From the NCBI GenBank assembly GCA_946894095.1, contig OX335653.1:4221001-4285000 (forward strand): a stretch of 64,000 nt of DNA, given 5' to 3'. Shown in pieces: positions 34,926-45,535 of this stretch. Source of the DNA: Incurvaria masculella (Eukaryota; Arthropoda; Insecta; Lepidoptera; Incurvariidae). Position numbers and translations under genes: made by a program. Under the pieces are notes generated by a model. It ran no database searches, was not told the DNA's origin, and worked only from the letters and a program-made list of their open reading frames with translations. Each line of letters starts with the position of its first letter. The first letter of the stretch is position 1.

Positions 34926-35530
34926 TTGAACAATTTGATACAATGGCAATCTTTGGTTACTTGGCGGCTCGTGGTTGTGCCGCTCCGAGGCAATGGTCAC
35001 GCGGTACTCGAGATCGGCCGCCTTGCAAACGCTAGCGCGTCTGGAGCAGTACCAGAGACCGCCCCTACGGTATTATGGTGTAAGTAAGGAGTATACAACA
35101 AATAATTTCGAAAATCTTCAACGTACAATTAATGTAATTGCCATATTGCGATGGTAGCTTGGCTGCTTGTGGTTGTGCTGCTCCGTTGTCATCGTCATAC
35201 GGTGCTGGTGATTGGTCGCAACACTGACTTGCAACTGCTACCCCAACTGGAGCAGTACCAGAAACCTCCCCTTTTCTTAGCATATTGTAAGAAGAAAACG
35301 AATCAAATATAATGTCTTCAGCCTACAACTTGACGTAGTTGTCATCTTTGGTACGATGGTAGCTTGGCGGCTCGTGATTATGCTGCTCCGTGGTCATCGT
35401 TACGCGGTGTTCGTGATCAGTAGCAACACTGGCCTTGCAATTGCTACCCCGAATGGAGAAATGCCACAAAACTCCCCTTTTCGTAGCATATTGTAAGAAG
35501 TAGTCAATGAATCATTTATATTTTTTCAGC
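34926..35530 (-). repeat. tandem array of exon copies, 3 x about 200 bp
   Basis: Three copies of exon 35531 lacking its first third lie downstream, with stop-equivalent positions near 34926, 35123 and 35323 (periods about 197, 200 and 208). The copy at 35323 is open through HNHEPPSYHRTKD but its first Cys is replaced (W-H-F instead of W-Y-C). The copy at 35123 has a 1-nt loss after the second Cys and its stop is changed. The outermost copy is the most degraded. All lack an acceptor. Confidence 0.88.
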
Positions 35531-35772
35531 CTACAGCTTGATGTATTCGCCATCTTTGGTACGATGGTAGCTTGGCGGCTCGTGATTGTGCTGCTCCGTG
35601 GTCATCGTTACGCGGTGCTCGTGATCGGTCGCAACACTGGCCTTGCAACTGTTACTCCGACTGGAGCAGTACCAGAAACCTCCCCTTTTGGTCGTATGAT
35701 GTAAGGAGTAGGTGAAGCCATGATGCATTAATAAACTTTTCTTCCCTTTTCTAATTGGTATGAGAGCAGTTT
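35531..35772 (-). CDS. mod(mdg4): FLYWCH alternative terminal exon, parent of 200-bp array
   Basis: Acceptor 'attttcag', then 'aa', then TALIPIRKGKKSLLMHHGF; 79 residues to TAG. W-Y-C, C-x6-C (CSSRSNSC), HNHEPPSYH, end KDGEYIKL. Sister of the exon at 37295 (shared ALIP, LLM, YS.HH.TK.G.FWYCSSR). Confidence 0.92.
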
Positions 35773-36433
35773 CTGAAAATTATAAATCTCAGTTAACAAT
35801 TTTGATCTATAAACAAAATCTCCAACACCTATATCTATATTAAATTCATGTATTTTTCTACAACACCCTATAAACTCACCTACCTCACTAAACTCACCCT
35901 GGCAAAAATGCCTTGTCATTTATATTTATAGACGTATTTAATTGTACTTAAGTATATCAGACGCCAACACACCACAACAACAGAGACAAACATCATGTAA
36001 ATGTTTACTTCCCATCTTTAATAGAAATATGAGTAACGAGATCGCTTCATTAAATAACTTTCATCAGCTCCAACATTATTTCCGGAAAAATATCGAATTA
36101 AAATAATAAAATTTACTGCTTTCTTTCTTTCTTTTCGTCTACAGGCCATTCGGCCCGGCCATAGGATGTTGATGATGTATATGACGTCATTGTACATAGT
36201 AAACAGCGAAAGCGAAACAATTTTCCAAAGGCAAACGTCTCGTCAACAGATTAACAGGCCAGTATTTTCCATATATGTTCTTAGATTTACACCGTCGCTG
36301 CACATAATGTTTTGAAAACTTACGGTTTTCCGGTGTGCAATGCTGTGCTTGGCCGACATGTTTCGCCTCCCACGACGGAAGCATCGTCAGGGCCACTTCG
36401 TTGCCCCGGAGTTACGTCTGACAGCCCGGCTCG
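35773..36433. other. spacer
   Basis: No exon. A (CTTT)n run lies at about 36119-36138. The 36330-36430 stretch ('tcgcctcccacgacggaagcatcgtcagggcc') borders the Penelope-like fragment and is probably part of its 3' UTR. Confidence 0.45.
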
Positions 36434-36945
36434 TCAAACGTTATTTGGCGGGCGTCGGCTGCGGAGATTGTAGGTGTGGGTAGGTTCGGGCTGCCTCGTG
36501 GATGCGGGTAGGTTGTCAATTTGCTGCACCATAGACATATAGGGCTCCGTGCACACATAGCTAACGGTGTCAGCTGGTGCCACTGTGACGTGTGTGTCCT
36601 TCGGTCTATGTTGAGCAAGTAGTGACGGAGAGAGTCTGATACTGTCGTCCCTGTTGAAGTTTGCATGTCTGGAGATTTCAATGGATTCTCGAACTAAGCG
36701 TGGCATATAGTATTTTTCTGCTGCTAGTGTGGTTACTTGGTCGAATCTATTCCAGTGATTACTCCCGCTCTCGTGCACATTCTCACATATGGCTGACTTG
36801 TATCATTCATTATTCTTCACCGCCTTGATATGCTCCGTTACCCTTGTTTGAATACTCCGCTTGGTTTGCCCGATGTAGCTCTTGCCGCAACTACAAGGAA
36901 TCTTGTACACACCTGGAGACTGGAGTGGTATCTTGTCCATGTATT
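36434..36945 (-). mobile_element. Penelope-like element fragment, GIY-YIG endonuclease
   Basis: The minus frame reads GVYKIPCSCGKSYIGQTKRS (the GIY-YIG signature, with C-S-C just before the Y-I-G and the following T-K-R), TEHIKAVKN, then SAICENVHESGSNHWNRFD and ESIEISRHANFNRDD. This is the C-terminal endonuclease of Penelope-like retroelements. A Trp codon between VKNNE and YKSAIC has become TGA, and the RT domain is absent, so it is a 5'-truncated pseudogene. Confidence 0.8.
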
Positions 36946-37294
36946 TTCCATGTTATCGCAGATCAAAAAATTTATCTTTCGATCCGCGTAGAATAAAAAT
37001 GCGTACAAAACTAAAAATGAACAACTAAGGCCATATCGCTTCAATACAATTACAGGTTACAAATAAAATTTTCACTGCCATAGTTTGGCGACCTGATATG
37101 GAAATCATTCTATGAAAATAGTTTACACTTTTATGGTTGGTATTACAGCAAATCTTTGCGTAACTCCGCCTACTCTTCTCAAGCCGTATAATATTTTTCA
37201 TACACTGTGGTGATGATATAATTTAGGTGGAGGATTGTCGGTTTAAAAGCCCCTTACGCGATTTGAGTTGCTTTGTAGATCATTTATGGATCTT
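36946..37294. other. spacer
   Basis: No feature recognised. Confidence 0.4.
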
Positions 37295-37542
37295 TCAAGA
37301 CCTAAACTTGATATATTGGCCCTCTTTGGTGCGATGGTAATTTGGGGGCTCATGTTGGTGCTCTTCCGTGACCATCATCACGTGGTGCTCGCGATCAGTT
37401 ACAACACTGACCTTGCAGCCGCCACCGCGACTGGAGCAGTACCAGAATTCTCCTTTCTTGGTCGCATGGTGGAAGGAGTAGGTGAAACCTTGAAACATCA
37501 ATAAACTGTTCTTCCCCTTTGCAGTCGGTATGAGAACGGCTT
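37295..37542 (-). CDS. mod(mdg4): FLYWCH alternative terminal exon
   Basis: Acceptor 'atttttacag', then 'aa', then AVLIPTAKGKNSLLMFQGF; 81 residues to TGA. W-Y-C, C-x6-C (CSSRGGGC), HQH (EEHQHEPPNYH), end EGQYIKFRS, two residues past the usual stop. No tail copies accompany it, unlike its sister at 35531. Confidence 0.92.
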
Positions 37543-37639
37543 CTGTAAAATATAATAGGCAATGTTGTACTCTTATTATCCCAGATGTCTTTTTATGTCA
37601 AAAAAATACTTTAACATAAAATAAAGCACTTCAAGCGGC

Positions 37640-38337
37640 ACGAGCAGCACCAGCCGATTGTGACACAGTTTTCAGGACGTACGACATAGAAAACAGATAT
37701 AATGTTTACGTTTTCTTTGTATGTTTATAATCAAAAGTGTCATTGTATCGTAAAAAATACTTTATCATCATAAAAGACATTACTACACACCATATAAGCA
37801 CTACACCCTGCTCCAGCAGTACCAACCGATGGTGTATCTCGAGACTGTTTTCAAGACATAGAAAATTATACGGCATGTGGTAACATTACAGTTGTATTCC
37901 TACACTTTGCAACAGCGTCCTTCTGAAGCGAAGCAATAGTTTGGCGGTCCATGGGTGTGCTCGGTATTCATACTGACTATGTTGTGCTGGTGGTCGGTGA
38001 AGTGCTGTACTTTACACGAGAACTTCAGGTGGCTCGAGTAGAACCAGCAAATGGTGTGATTCAAAACAGTTGGCAAGGAAATTAAATGGCATGTGGTAAT
38101 ATTACATTTGTATTCCTACACTTTGCAATAGCGTCCATCTGAAGCGATGTAATAGTTCGGTGGTCCGTGAGTGTGCTTGGTATTCACGCTGATGATGTTG
38201 TGCTGACCGGAGAGCTGTGCCTCACGCGAGAGCTTTAGGTGGCTCGAGCAGAACCAGCAAATGGTGTGTTTCAAGACAGTTTCCACGACATATGGCAAGG
38301 AAATTAGATGGCATATGGTAATATTACAGTTGTATTC
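37640..38337 (-). repeat. tandem array of exon copies downstream of 38338
   Basis: Two well-kept copies end at 37900 and 38116 (periods 216 and 222 to the parent). Copy 38116 reads ICWFCSSHLKLSREAQ, so its second Cys is Arg. Copy 37900 reads ICWFYSSHLKFSCK, so its first Cys is Tyr; its H-x-H is intact. Two shorter relics further left (about 37640-37690 and 37780-37860) keep only the W-x-C side. Sequence between units (gcatgtggtaatattac) is also repeated. Confidence 0.87.
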
Positions 38338-38579
38338 CTACACTTTGCAATAGCGTCCATCTGAAGCGAAGCAATAGTTTGGCGGTCCGTGGTTGTGCTC
38401 GGTGTACATACTGACGATGTTGTGCTGGTGGTCAGTGGAGAGCCGCGCCTTACACGAGAACTTCAGACGGCTCGAGCAGTACCAGTAGATGGCGTTGGTC
38501 GATACTTTATTCTTGAAATACGTGAAACTGCGGTGCATTAGCAAGTTCTTTCCTTTTTTCGTAGGCAGGAAAGTTATTT
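38338..38579 (-). CDS. mod(mdg4): FLYWCH alternative terminal exon, parent of 220-bp array
   Basis: Acceptor 'ttaatttcag', then 'aa', then ITFLPTKKGKNLLMHRSF; 79 residues to TAG. W-Y-C, C-x7-C (CSSRLKFSC), HNHGPPNYC, end DGRYCKV (Cys where others have Val, shared with its array copies). A transposase remnant starts about 60 bp upstream of the acceptor, in the intron. Confidence 0.92.
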
Positions 38580-38639
38580 CTGAAATTAAAATGAGCAGAG
38601 TAAAAGACAAACAAAAAAGTGAGTAAATGTGATTGAACA

Positions 38640-39470
38640 TATTAGTGTAGTATTGTTGTGGGACGGGGAAGAGTCTTGTTGGAACGTCCAGCTGTTCGTA
38701 CAGAATTTATTGCGTGCCCATGGTATGAGCGCATCATTTAACACCGTTTGCTGGTACACTTGCCGGTTGACTTTGACGCCCTTCTCGATAAACAAGAGTG
38801 GAGAGCAACCATTTGCGGTCACTGCAGCCCAGACTATAACAGAAGCATGCGCTTGCTTACGAACGGCAACTTTATCGTCTAAATTCTCGTTTGACTTGCC
38901 CTGCAGCCAAACACGATCATTTTGTTTGTTTTGCATACTGTTGGACAGTAAACTATTATTCATCATCAAAAACAATGCTTTCCAGATCGCCACGTTTGTG
39001 CAAGGCTTTCAGTGCTCGAGCCCTTTATAGTCGGACAGCCTTCTGCGTTGAACTAAGATGCTGTACTTTTTGTATCTTGTAGAGTTTCAGTTCTTTTTTC
39101 AGTATGCGCCGAATACTTGAGTCGGATACTTTCAGACTTTTCGCCAATTTGCATCACTCTAGCGAGGATTTCTTTGAATTCGAGCCTTCATCTTTGAACC
39201 ATATCAAGTGATGTTGCTGTTTTCGGATAACCGCCTCCATGCCGGTTGACAATGCACCCGGTTTGGTTATAACGCTTAATGGTTCGATGCACTAACATTT
39301 TGTTCACACGTAAATGTCGGAGCTCCCGAACGATGACAGGTTGTGATTTTCCGGCCAAATGCAAAACAATCACATTGTTACGATTGATATCCATAGCGAT
39401 ATAGATAGCGAGATATTTTATAGAAAATTTATTATCAAATTCAAAGATGTTCCCGCTCTTTTCGCCCACT
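38640..39470 (-). pseudogene. Tc1/mariner-superfamily transposase remnant
   Basis: The minus strand has an N-terminal helix-turn-helix region (39188-39469: REL.HLRV, VHRTIKRYNQTG, PKTATSLDMVQR). Broken middle frames follow, then a catalytic part (38586-38993: NDRVWL, SVIVWAAVTANG, then WTFQQDSSPSH). Stops and frameshifts separate these, and the sequence is truncated right after the second catalytic Asp (QQD), so the third is absent. The resemblance is to the IS630/Tc1 side with long HTH linkers rather than to the intact mariner at 61331. Confidence 0.75.
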
Positions 39471-39834
39471 TAAATACAATGAAACAAATTGACGTTTCAC
39501 CAAAATTTGGCGCGCTGTTATTATTATTTTGAAAATAGAAGCAGTGTGAAGATAGTAACAGTTCGAGTGACGGACCCTGTAGTAAGACGGTTGTTACTAT
39601 TGGAATTAAAGTTAGATTCAGTGATTTTGTTTTCAGTATTCTACTAGCAACTTAATTCAAATAAACATCATCAGAAACTCGTTATGCTTCCGATATATCT
39701 TTTCAACTTGAGATCTTTTAATATCAATCGCTTTCTTATATTGCTAAAATGTATTAAGTACGATTCAAAATTTTTTTCATTTATTTCTTATTTTTCCTTT
39801 TGCAATGGTCATTATTATTTGCTTACTAATTCTG
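39471..39834. other. spacer; copied cassette flank
   Basis: 39675-39770 ('gttatgcttccgatatat...tttaatatcaatcgctt...attaagtacgattc') is matched by 44130-44230, the equivalent flank of the dead exon at 44265. No gene. Confidence 0.55.
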
Positions 39835-40076
39835 TTAAACTTTAACATATTGACCGTCCGCAGTGACGTGGTAGATTGGAGGTGGGTGGTTGTGCTCCCC
39901 AGTTATTGAGATTATTTCGTTCCGATGATCCGTGGATACGCCGGCTTTGCAGCTTTGGCGAACTCGACTAGAGCAGTACCACATGATGTACTTTTTCGTT
40001 CTGTTATTCATGAAGTAGGTATAACGTCGGTACATTAACAAGTGTCTACCTTTCTTAGTGGGTAGAAAACGGACCT
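39835..40076 (-). CDS. mod(mdg4): FLYWCH alternative terminal exon
   Basis: Acceptor 'tatatttcag', then 'ag', then VRFLPTKKGRHLLMYRRY; 79 residues to TAA. W-Y-C, C-x7-C (CSSRVRQSC), HNHPPPIYHV, end ADGQYVKV. A full-length but dead duplicate with the same intronic flank ('ttaggaggtctgcaaag') is at 44265-44507. Confidence 0.93.
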
Positions 40077-40334
40077 CTGAAATATAAAAAAAATAATTAG
40101 GAGGTCTGCAAAGAGTACAGCAAAATATGTTGTGAGTTAGTGAAATGTTACATTAATAATCGTATGCAATAATTGTTTGTGAGCTTCGTGGTCAATTCAA
40201 AAAATAAGATGGAAAAGTGAATCAGCAACGAGAAACAGTGGTTTCCGCGATTTTGAAAAATCCTAACACATTTTTTTTGGAGATTACGGCGGTCGTTAAA
40301 TATTTTGAAAATGTTATGTCTCCTCCCGCAGCGT
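40077..40334. other. spacer; upstream intronic flank
   Basis: Contains 'aattaggaggtctgcaaag', shared with 44520-44545. Confidence 0.5.
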
Positions 40335-40570
40335 GAAAAGCCGTCACATTTTTCAAACAAGCCTAACACATTTAAATACATACAAACATACATACAAACA
40401 AACATAAATACATCCCTTCACGTCATTTTCCCGGAGGAGTAGGCAGAGAAGATAGAGCACTATACGGTACGATCACAGCACACCTCTTCGCTTCATATGC
40501 TGCTTCATTGATCTTTTCATACATGCTCTACGATTAAGGGTGTCTGATGACCTGACCTTAACAAAGTATT
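40335..40570. repeat. dispersed repeat, LINE-tail-like
   Basis: Contains 'cccggaggagtaggcagag' followed by 'gcactatacggtacgatcac' and 'tgctctacgattaagggtg', an arrangement I associate with widespread lepidopteran retroelement 3' ends. There is no open frame, and a short (cata)n run stands at its left part. Confidence 0.45.
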
Positions 40571-40647
40571 ACATCGATTTGGTCGCGGAACGTTCACTTA
40601 GGCCGCCCGGGCACGACATTTCCGCTCATATCTATTTGATATTTGAG

Positions 40648-41052
40648 CGGCTCGGAGCATAGTGGCGCGGGGACTGGCCTAGCATACCAGAGGTCTGGGT
40701 TCAATTCCGACATGCACCACTGTCTTTCTCTTTCTGAGTTCGATAAGTGCATTTCGTCACGAATGCGAGCTGCTCCATGGTTCGGAAACCATGTAAAACT
40801 GTTGGTCCCCTTCCCCTACTAGGTGGTAGGGTTAAGCCCGCCCGGGCTGGTACCATCGCATTGGATGAAAGATGGTCGAAGCGGCAATGAAAGATTGTCC
40901 GTGTTTTCCATCCAGTTCAATGTAGCCGTGCTCATAAGGGGAAGGTCCTGGCATGGCACGAATTCCTTCGGGAATGTGGTGTAATGGGCTAATATCATCA
41001 CATCGTAGTTTTGTGGTATTAGCCATCCATGTCAGGTCGCATAAAAAAAAAT
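40648..41052 (+). mobile_element. SINE, tRNA-derived, near complete
   Basis: Starts near 'cggagcatagtggcgcgggg' (A-box-like) and has 'gggttcaattcc' at about 40697-40708, a match to the Pol III B box GGTTCAANNC. It continues through conserved blocks ('gaatgcgagctgctccatgg', 'gatggtcgaagcggcaatga', 'gcatggcac') and ends '...atgtcaggtcgcat' plus an A-run at 41041-41050. Diverged copies are at 18365, 30283, 48869 and 52440, with fragments at 9735 and 53588. Non-coding; depends on LINE machinery. Confidence 0.82.
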
Positions 41053-41795
41053 CTGATCTGTAAATTTGTTTCGTCATTCTTTCGTCACCCATTCCGTCAC
41101 ACATTTAAATGGTTGTCGAAAACTACACAAGGTGACTGCCCACACGATTCCTGTCGCCGTATGAGTTAGCAAGGTTACATGCCTTCGCCGCAAGTTCGAT
41201 TACATTCGATTACAAGGCGCTGCCACTGCACCTCGGCGTGGTAGTGTATATATTCATATTCTTTGACCACGGCAAAAAATATATACATGGCCGAGGCGCA
41301 ATACTGGAAAACACTCGCCGCAAGAATAGAGAGTTTACACAGTTTACGGCGCCATGGACGGACCGAAACCGAACTTATTCGGTGGCAGCATTCTTAGTGT
41401 TTTTTTCACATACTGCTGATTAGCTTAATCGCAAGATAATCAGCAATTTAGTAATAAAGGCCTTTTAAGTGTCGATTAAAATTAATCAGCACTTGTGAAA
41501 ACCAGGCTTACTCTAGTTAGTAGCTAGCTTATAAATTCGCAATTCAGTTAGCTTACGAATTCGGGAAGAGCAACATTTAATGTTTGTTGCACTAAATAGC
41601 GCCCTGTGATATTCGTACGTGTCGTTGGAATTCGAGAAAATCAATAGTAAGCGAAATAATACATACAATAGGTAAGTGGCTACGCCTTGGCCCCGATACA
41701 AACTAGTTTCGGTTTCCACTCCCGTCCGTCCATGCTCGCTGGTCGTCATTGACCGCGCGTACAGAAACGCAAAAGTATACATGTTTGAAAAATGT
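41053..41795. other. spacer
   Basis: No exon found. Short frames at 41238-41423 and 41513-41782 show no family. Confidence 0.4.
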
Positions 41796-41990
41796 TACGG
41801 CTTTTCACGCGGCAGGTAGAGATATTCTCCGACGTTTCGAGCTAATCATTCAGCCCGTTGTCAAGGACGCATCCGCCGCGCTCGTGCGCAGCAGACACGA
41901 CGTCGGAGAATATCTCTACCTGCTGCGTGAAAAGTCGTAACATTTTTCAAACATGTCTAACGACCGCGGTAACCTCAAAAGTAGCAAAAG
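41796..41990. repeat. foldback repeat, 'cgtcggagaatatctctacc' family
   Basis: 'ggtagagatattctccgacg' at 41815 is mirrored by 'cgtcggagaatatctctacc' at 41901, enclosing 'gtcaaggacgcatccgccgcgctcg'. The right flank 'aacgaccgcggtaacctcaa' recurs at 58348-58375, so this and 58186-58380 are one family. Confidence 0.75.
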
Positions 41991-42635
41991 TATACAATAA
42001 ATAAATGACATTAGTTGTAGCCGTGTTGATCAAAGTTGAATCAAATAATTTCCTTTAAAGTTAAAGCAGAAAATAATATAAAGTTATGCAACAATGATAA
42101 TTGTCCAATCTAGTGCCCGACCTCAAAAGCTTACTGCTGATTCTCAATTCGTAACGAGTATGTTTATATGCAATGCTAAAAGATATAGGCCCTACAAAAT
42201 TAAAAATATAGTAGTAAAGAAAAATACTTTTGTTTTACTTAATCAAGTACATATTTTGTTCAGCAATTTTTTGTTGCAACAATAAGTTAGTTAAATAAAT
42301 ATTTAATTGACTAACAATAACCATTAAACGGATCAAGAAACCTTTTTACATTCAGGTTCAGCACAGCTACACTACATATCGTCAGTATACTGATAAAACC
42401 CTTTAATTGTAGAAATGAGAGTTTCGAGATAATTGGACTTGAAAGTTTAATAGCTCATAATGGTTGGTATAAATTGTCCATGTGTTTACACAACGTTACT
42501 TTAAAACTAAACGTCATAGCAATATATGGGGTGTACCATAAAAAAGAGCTTAGAAAATTAAGTAGCATTACTAACTCATTTTACTAAAAAATGTCAATTA
42601 GCGGTTTTACCAGTATACCGACGATATGCATACTA
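41991..42635. other. spacer
   Basis: Nothing recognised. Confidence 0.4.
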
Positions 42636-43467
42636 CACTTTTACATAGACACCATCAGCGGATTTATAATAGTAGGGAGATTCGTGGGTGCGGTCGTTGT
42701 TTGCCAGACAATTACACTTTTATAAACACAACATCAGCGGATTTATAATGGTTGGAAGGTTCGTAGGTGTGGTCGCTGTTTGCAAGACAATTACACTACA
42801 CTTTTATAAAGACACCATCAACGGATTTATAATAGTTGGGAGGTTCGTGGTTGTGGTCGTTGTTTGCAAAACAATTACACTACACTTTTATAAATACACC
42901 ATCGGCGGATTTATAATAGTTGGGAGGTTCGTGGTTGTGGTCGTTGTTTGCAAAACAATTACACTACACTTTTATAAATACACCATCGGCGGATTTATAA
43001 TAGTTGGGAGGTTCGTGGTTGTGGTCGTTATTTGTAAAACAATTACACTACACTTTTATAAATACACCATCAGCGGATTTATAATAGTTGGGAGGTTCGT
43101 GGTTGTGGTCGTTGTTTGTAAAACAATTACACTACACTTTTATAAATAAACCATCGGCGGATTTATAATAGTTGGGAGGTTCGTGGTTGTGGTCGTTGTT
43201 TGTAAAACAATTACACTACACTTTTATAAATACACCATCGGCGGATTTATAATAGTTGGGAGGTTCGTGGTTGTGGTCGTTGTTTGTAAAACAATTACAC
43301 TACACTTTTATAAATACATCATCAGCGGATTTAAAATAATTGGGAGGTTCGTGGTTGTGGTCGTTGTTTGTAAAACAATAACACTACACTTTTATAAATA
43401 CACCATCAGCGGATTTATAATAGTTGGGAGGTTCGTGGTTGTGGTCGTTGTTTGCATAACAATTACA
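42636..43467 (-). repeat. tandem array of exon tails, 10 x 84 bp
   Basis: Ten units of 84 bp (the outermost ones differ by a few bases) precede the parent exon 43468. Each codes on the minus strand for NDHNHEPPNYYKSADGVFIK-like residues and a stop, so each keeps only the H-x-H end, followed by 'tgtaattgttttgc' linker. There is no Cys ligand and no acceptor. Units are nearly identical (ggcgga/gcgga, atttg/tttg changes). Because 84 is a multiple of 3, the opposite strand is open for long stretches (42688-43149, 43183-43569), an artefact. Confidence 0.95.
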
Positions 43468-43712
43468 CTACACTTTTATAAAGACACCATCAGTGGATTT
43501 ATAATAGTTGGGAGGTTCGTGGTTGTGGTCGTTGTTCATTTTGAGAATGGCGAGCCGATGGTTGGTTAAAATTTTCGCTTTGCAGGCATTCTTTGCTGAA
43601 TGACGAGAGCAGGTCCACGAATAGGTGGTCTTAGATTTGTAATTCTTGCAGAACGTGTATCCTCGAAACATGAGCAGATGGTTTCCGTTCTTGATCGGAA
43701 GTAACACTAATT
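43468..43712 (-). CDS. mod(mdg4): FLYWCH alternative terminal exon, parent of 84-bp array
   Basis: Acceptor 'cttttgcag', then 'aa', then LVLLPIKNGNHLLMFRGY; 80 residues to TAG. W-T-C, C-x8-C (CSRHSAKNAC), HNHEPPNYY, end DGVFIKV. First of six C-x8-C exons (43468-53108). Its intron start 'tctgcaaaagtcgatatc' is nearly the same as that of exon 46901. Confidence 0.93.
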
Positions 43713-44264
43713 CTGCAAAAGTCGATATCTCTAAGAACATGAAATGTTTTGGTAAAAATAGTAAATAAGGAAAACTTTATTAACGTATAGCAATGAAACG
43801 AAACAAAATAAAAAACAATAAAGAAGAAAACAGACTGTCAATATAGTGCTTCGATTACATAAATATCTCAAAAGATTGTATTTGGTTCAGTGATTATTGT
43901 TAATCCAAGCAAAATATTTTTGGAATTATCTCATATACCGTACATGGATACACTTAACATAATTTATTGATCATTAATATTAAAGCAACTTGCTTTTCCC
44001 ATACCATATCAAGGATATTTTATTTTGAAAAAAAAACGATGAATTTATTTAAATTAATTTACACCAACATATTAAATTACTATAAAATTGTAAAAAAATG
44101 TGAAGACGTGGTTTTCTTTTCTCGACATTTTGTTGTGCTTCCGATGCATATTATATGTATAATCAACTCACAAACCTTTAATATCAATGGCTTACTTTAT
44201 GAATTGCTAAATTGTTTTAAGTACGAATCGCAAAAAAAAATAGGTCCTTTGCTTACTAATTCAG
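43713..44264. other. spacer; copied cassette flank
   Basis: 44130-44230 matches 39675-39770. No gene. Confidence 0.5.
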
Positions 44265-44507
44265 TTAAACTTTAACATATCGACCGTCCGCAGTGACGTG
44301 GTAGATGGGAGGTGGGTGGTCGTGCTACCCACTCACTGAGATGATTTCGTTCCGATGATCCGTGGTGACTTCGGCTTTGCAGGCTTGGCTATTTCGACTA
44401 GAGCAGTACCATACGATGTACTTTTTTCGATTTGTTATTCAAGAAGTAGGTATAACGTCGATACATTAACAAGTGTCTACCTTTCTTTGAAGGTAGAAGT
44501 AGGACCT
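44265..44507 (-). pseudogene. dead FLYWCH exon, duplicate of 39835
   Basis: Good acceptor ('tgtttcag'), phase and final stop. The start reads VLLLPSKKGRHLLMYRRY and the end DGRYVKV, as in exon 39835. There are two lesions: a 1-nt insertion in an A-run before W-Y-C, which leads to a TAG, and a Glu codon changed to TAG just before the first His of H-x-H. Splicing might still occur, but it would give a truncated finger. Confidence 0.88.
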
Positions 44508-44843
44508 CTGAAACAAAAAAAGAGTTAGGAGGTCTGCAAAGTGGACAGTCAAATATGCTCTGTTAGTGAAATGTTTTATCCTATAATTACATGTTCAAGA
44601 TTCATAATAATAATATGCAATAAATGTTTGTGAGCACTGTGATGGGTTTATGAAAATAAGTTGAAAGTATTATTTTGAAATGCTTTACTTGAAATTAAAT
44701 TCATTATACTATGTGATCCAGGGTGTGCAGCGACAAACTTATATCAGCGATTTCCGGGATTTTGAAAAACACAGAATTAACGGATAAGAAATTAATAGGA
44801 TAGGGTAACGACCCCCTAAAAGCTACGTAGCAAGATAAGTACA
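44508..44843. other. spacer
   Basis: Includes 'gagttaggaggtctgcaaag', the intronic flank shared with exon 39835. Nothing else. Confidence 0.5.
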
Positions 44844-45088
44844 CTACACTTTTACATATATCCCGTCAGAGGTTTTATAATAGTTGGGTGGTTCGTGGTT
44901 GTGATCGGTGTACATTTTAAGGATGTCGAGCCGATGGTTGGTTGTGATTTTAGCTTTGCAGGCATTCTTCGCTGAATGGCGGGAGCAGGTCCAAATATAG
45001 GTGGTTTTGGATTCCTTATTTTTGCCGAACGTATATCGTCGAAACATAAGCAAATTGTTTCCGTTCTTGATCGGCAGTAACGTTATTT
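44844..45088 (-). CDS. mod(mdg4): FLYWCH alternative terminal exon
   Basis: Acceptor 'ttcttgcag', then 'aa', then ITLLPIKNGNNLLMFRRY; 80 residues to TAG. W-T-C, C-x8-C (CSRHSAKNAC), HNHEPPNYY, end DGIYVKV. It is very close to 43468 but has no tail array. The longer frame to 45188 is intron. Confidence 0.93.
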
Positions 45089-45535
45089 CTGCAAGAACGT
45101 GTAGAAATATAAAACGGTAAACATATATAAGTAGTAAATGAAAACATAAATGAGTGATGGCATTGGAACAAAATGAAAAAACAAACAAGAAAACAGAAAA
45201 CTTACGGTCACTATTATAAAGTGTTTTCAGCGAGAACTTTAATTTTCATATACCTAAAATATGAAGTTTTGTTTTTTTCGGGTCGCCTTCATAAAGTCCA
45301 AAAAGCATAAGGTCCAAACGTCAAAAACAAGAACATCCAAAAGTATATTTTTGCGTGGGTATTACAAAATGCATAACTAACATAACCTAACCTAATTGAA
45401 AATATCCGTATTCATAAGTGTTTTGGACGGTATGGGTTTTGGACTTTATGATGCGTCACCGCAGTGATGATGTTTAGAAATGAAATTTAATATCGCTTGG
45501 ATTTCATTTAAATGGCCGTTGCTCTGCTGGAAGTT
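45089..45535. other. spacer
   Basis: Nothing recognised except local near-repeats of 'aaagtccaaaa' and 'aaggtccaaac' around 45293-45320. Confidence 0.4.

Noticed and set aside
38629..39082. Plus-strand open frame of 133 residues
   Set aside because: Shadow of the minus-strand Tc1/mariner transposase remnant.
40690..40720. tRNA gene suggested by the GGTTCAATTCC B box
   Set aside because: It is part of a 390-bp SINE repeated in the window, and no cloverleaf is visible.
42636..43467. CRISPR-like regular array
   Set aside because: Units are contiguous copies of an exon end with no unique spacers, and the genome is animal.
42688..43569. Long plus-strand open frames with a 28-residue repeat (KTITLHFYK...FVVVVVV)
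   Set aside because: They are the antisense of the 84-bp exon-tail array. Because the unit is a multiple of three, the frame stays open automatically.
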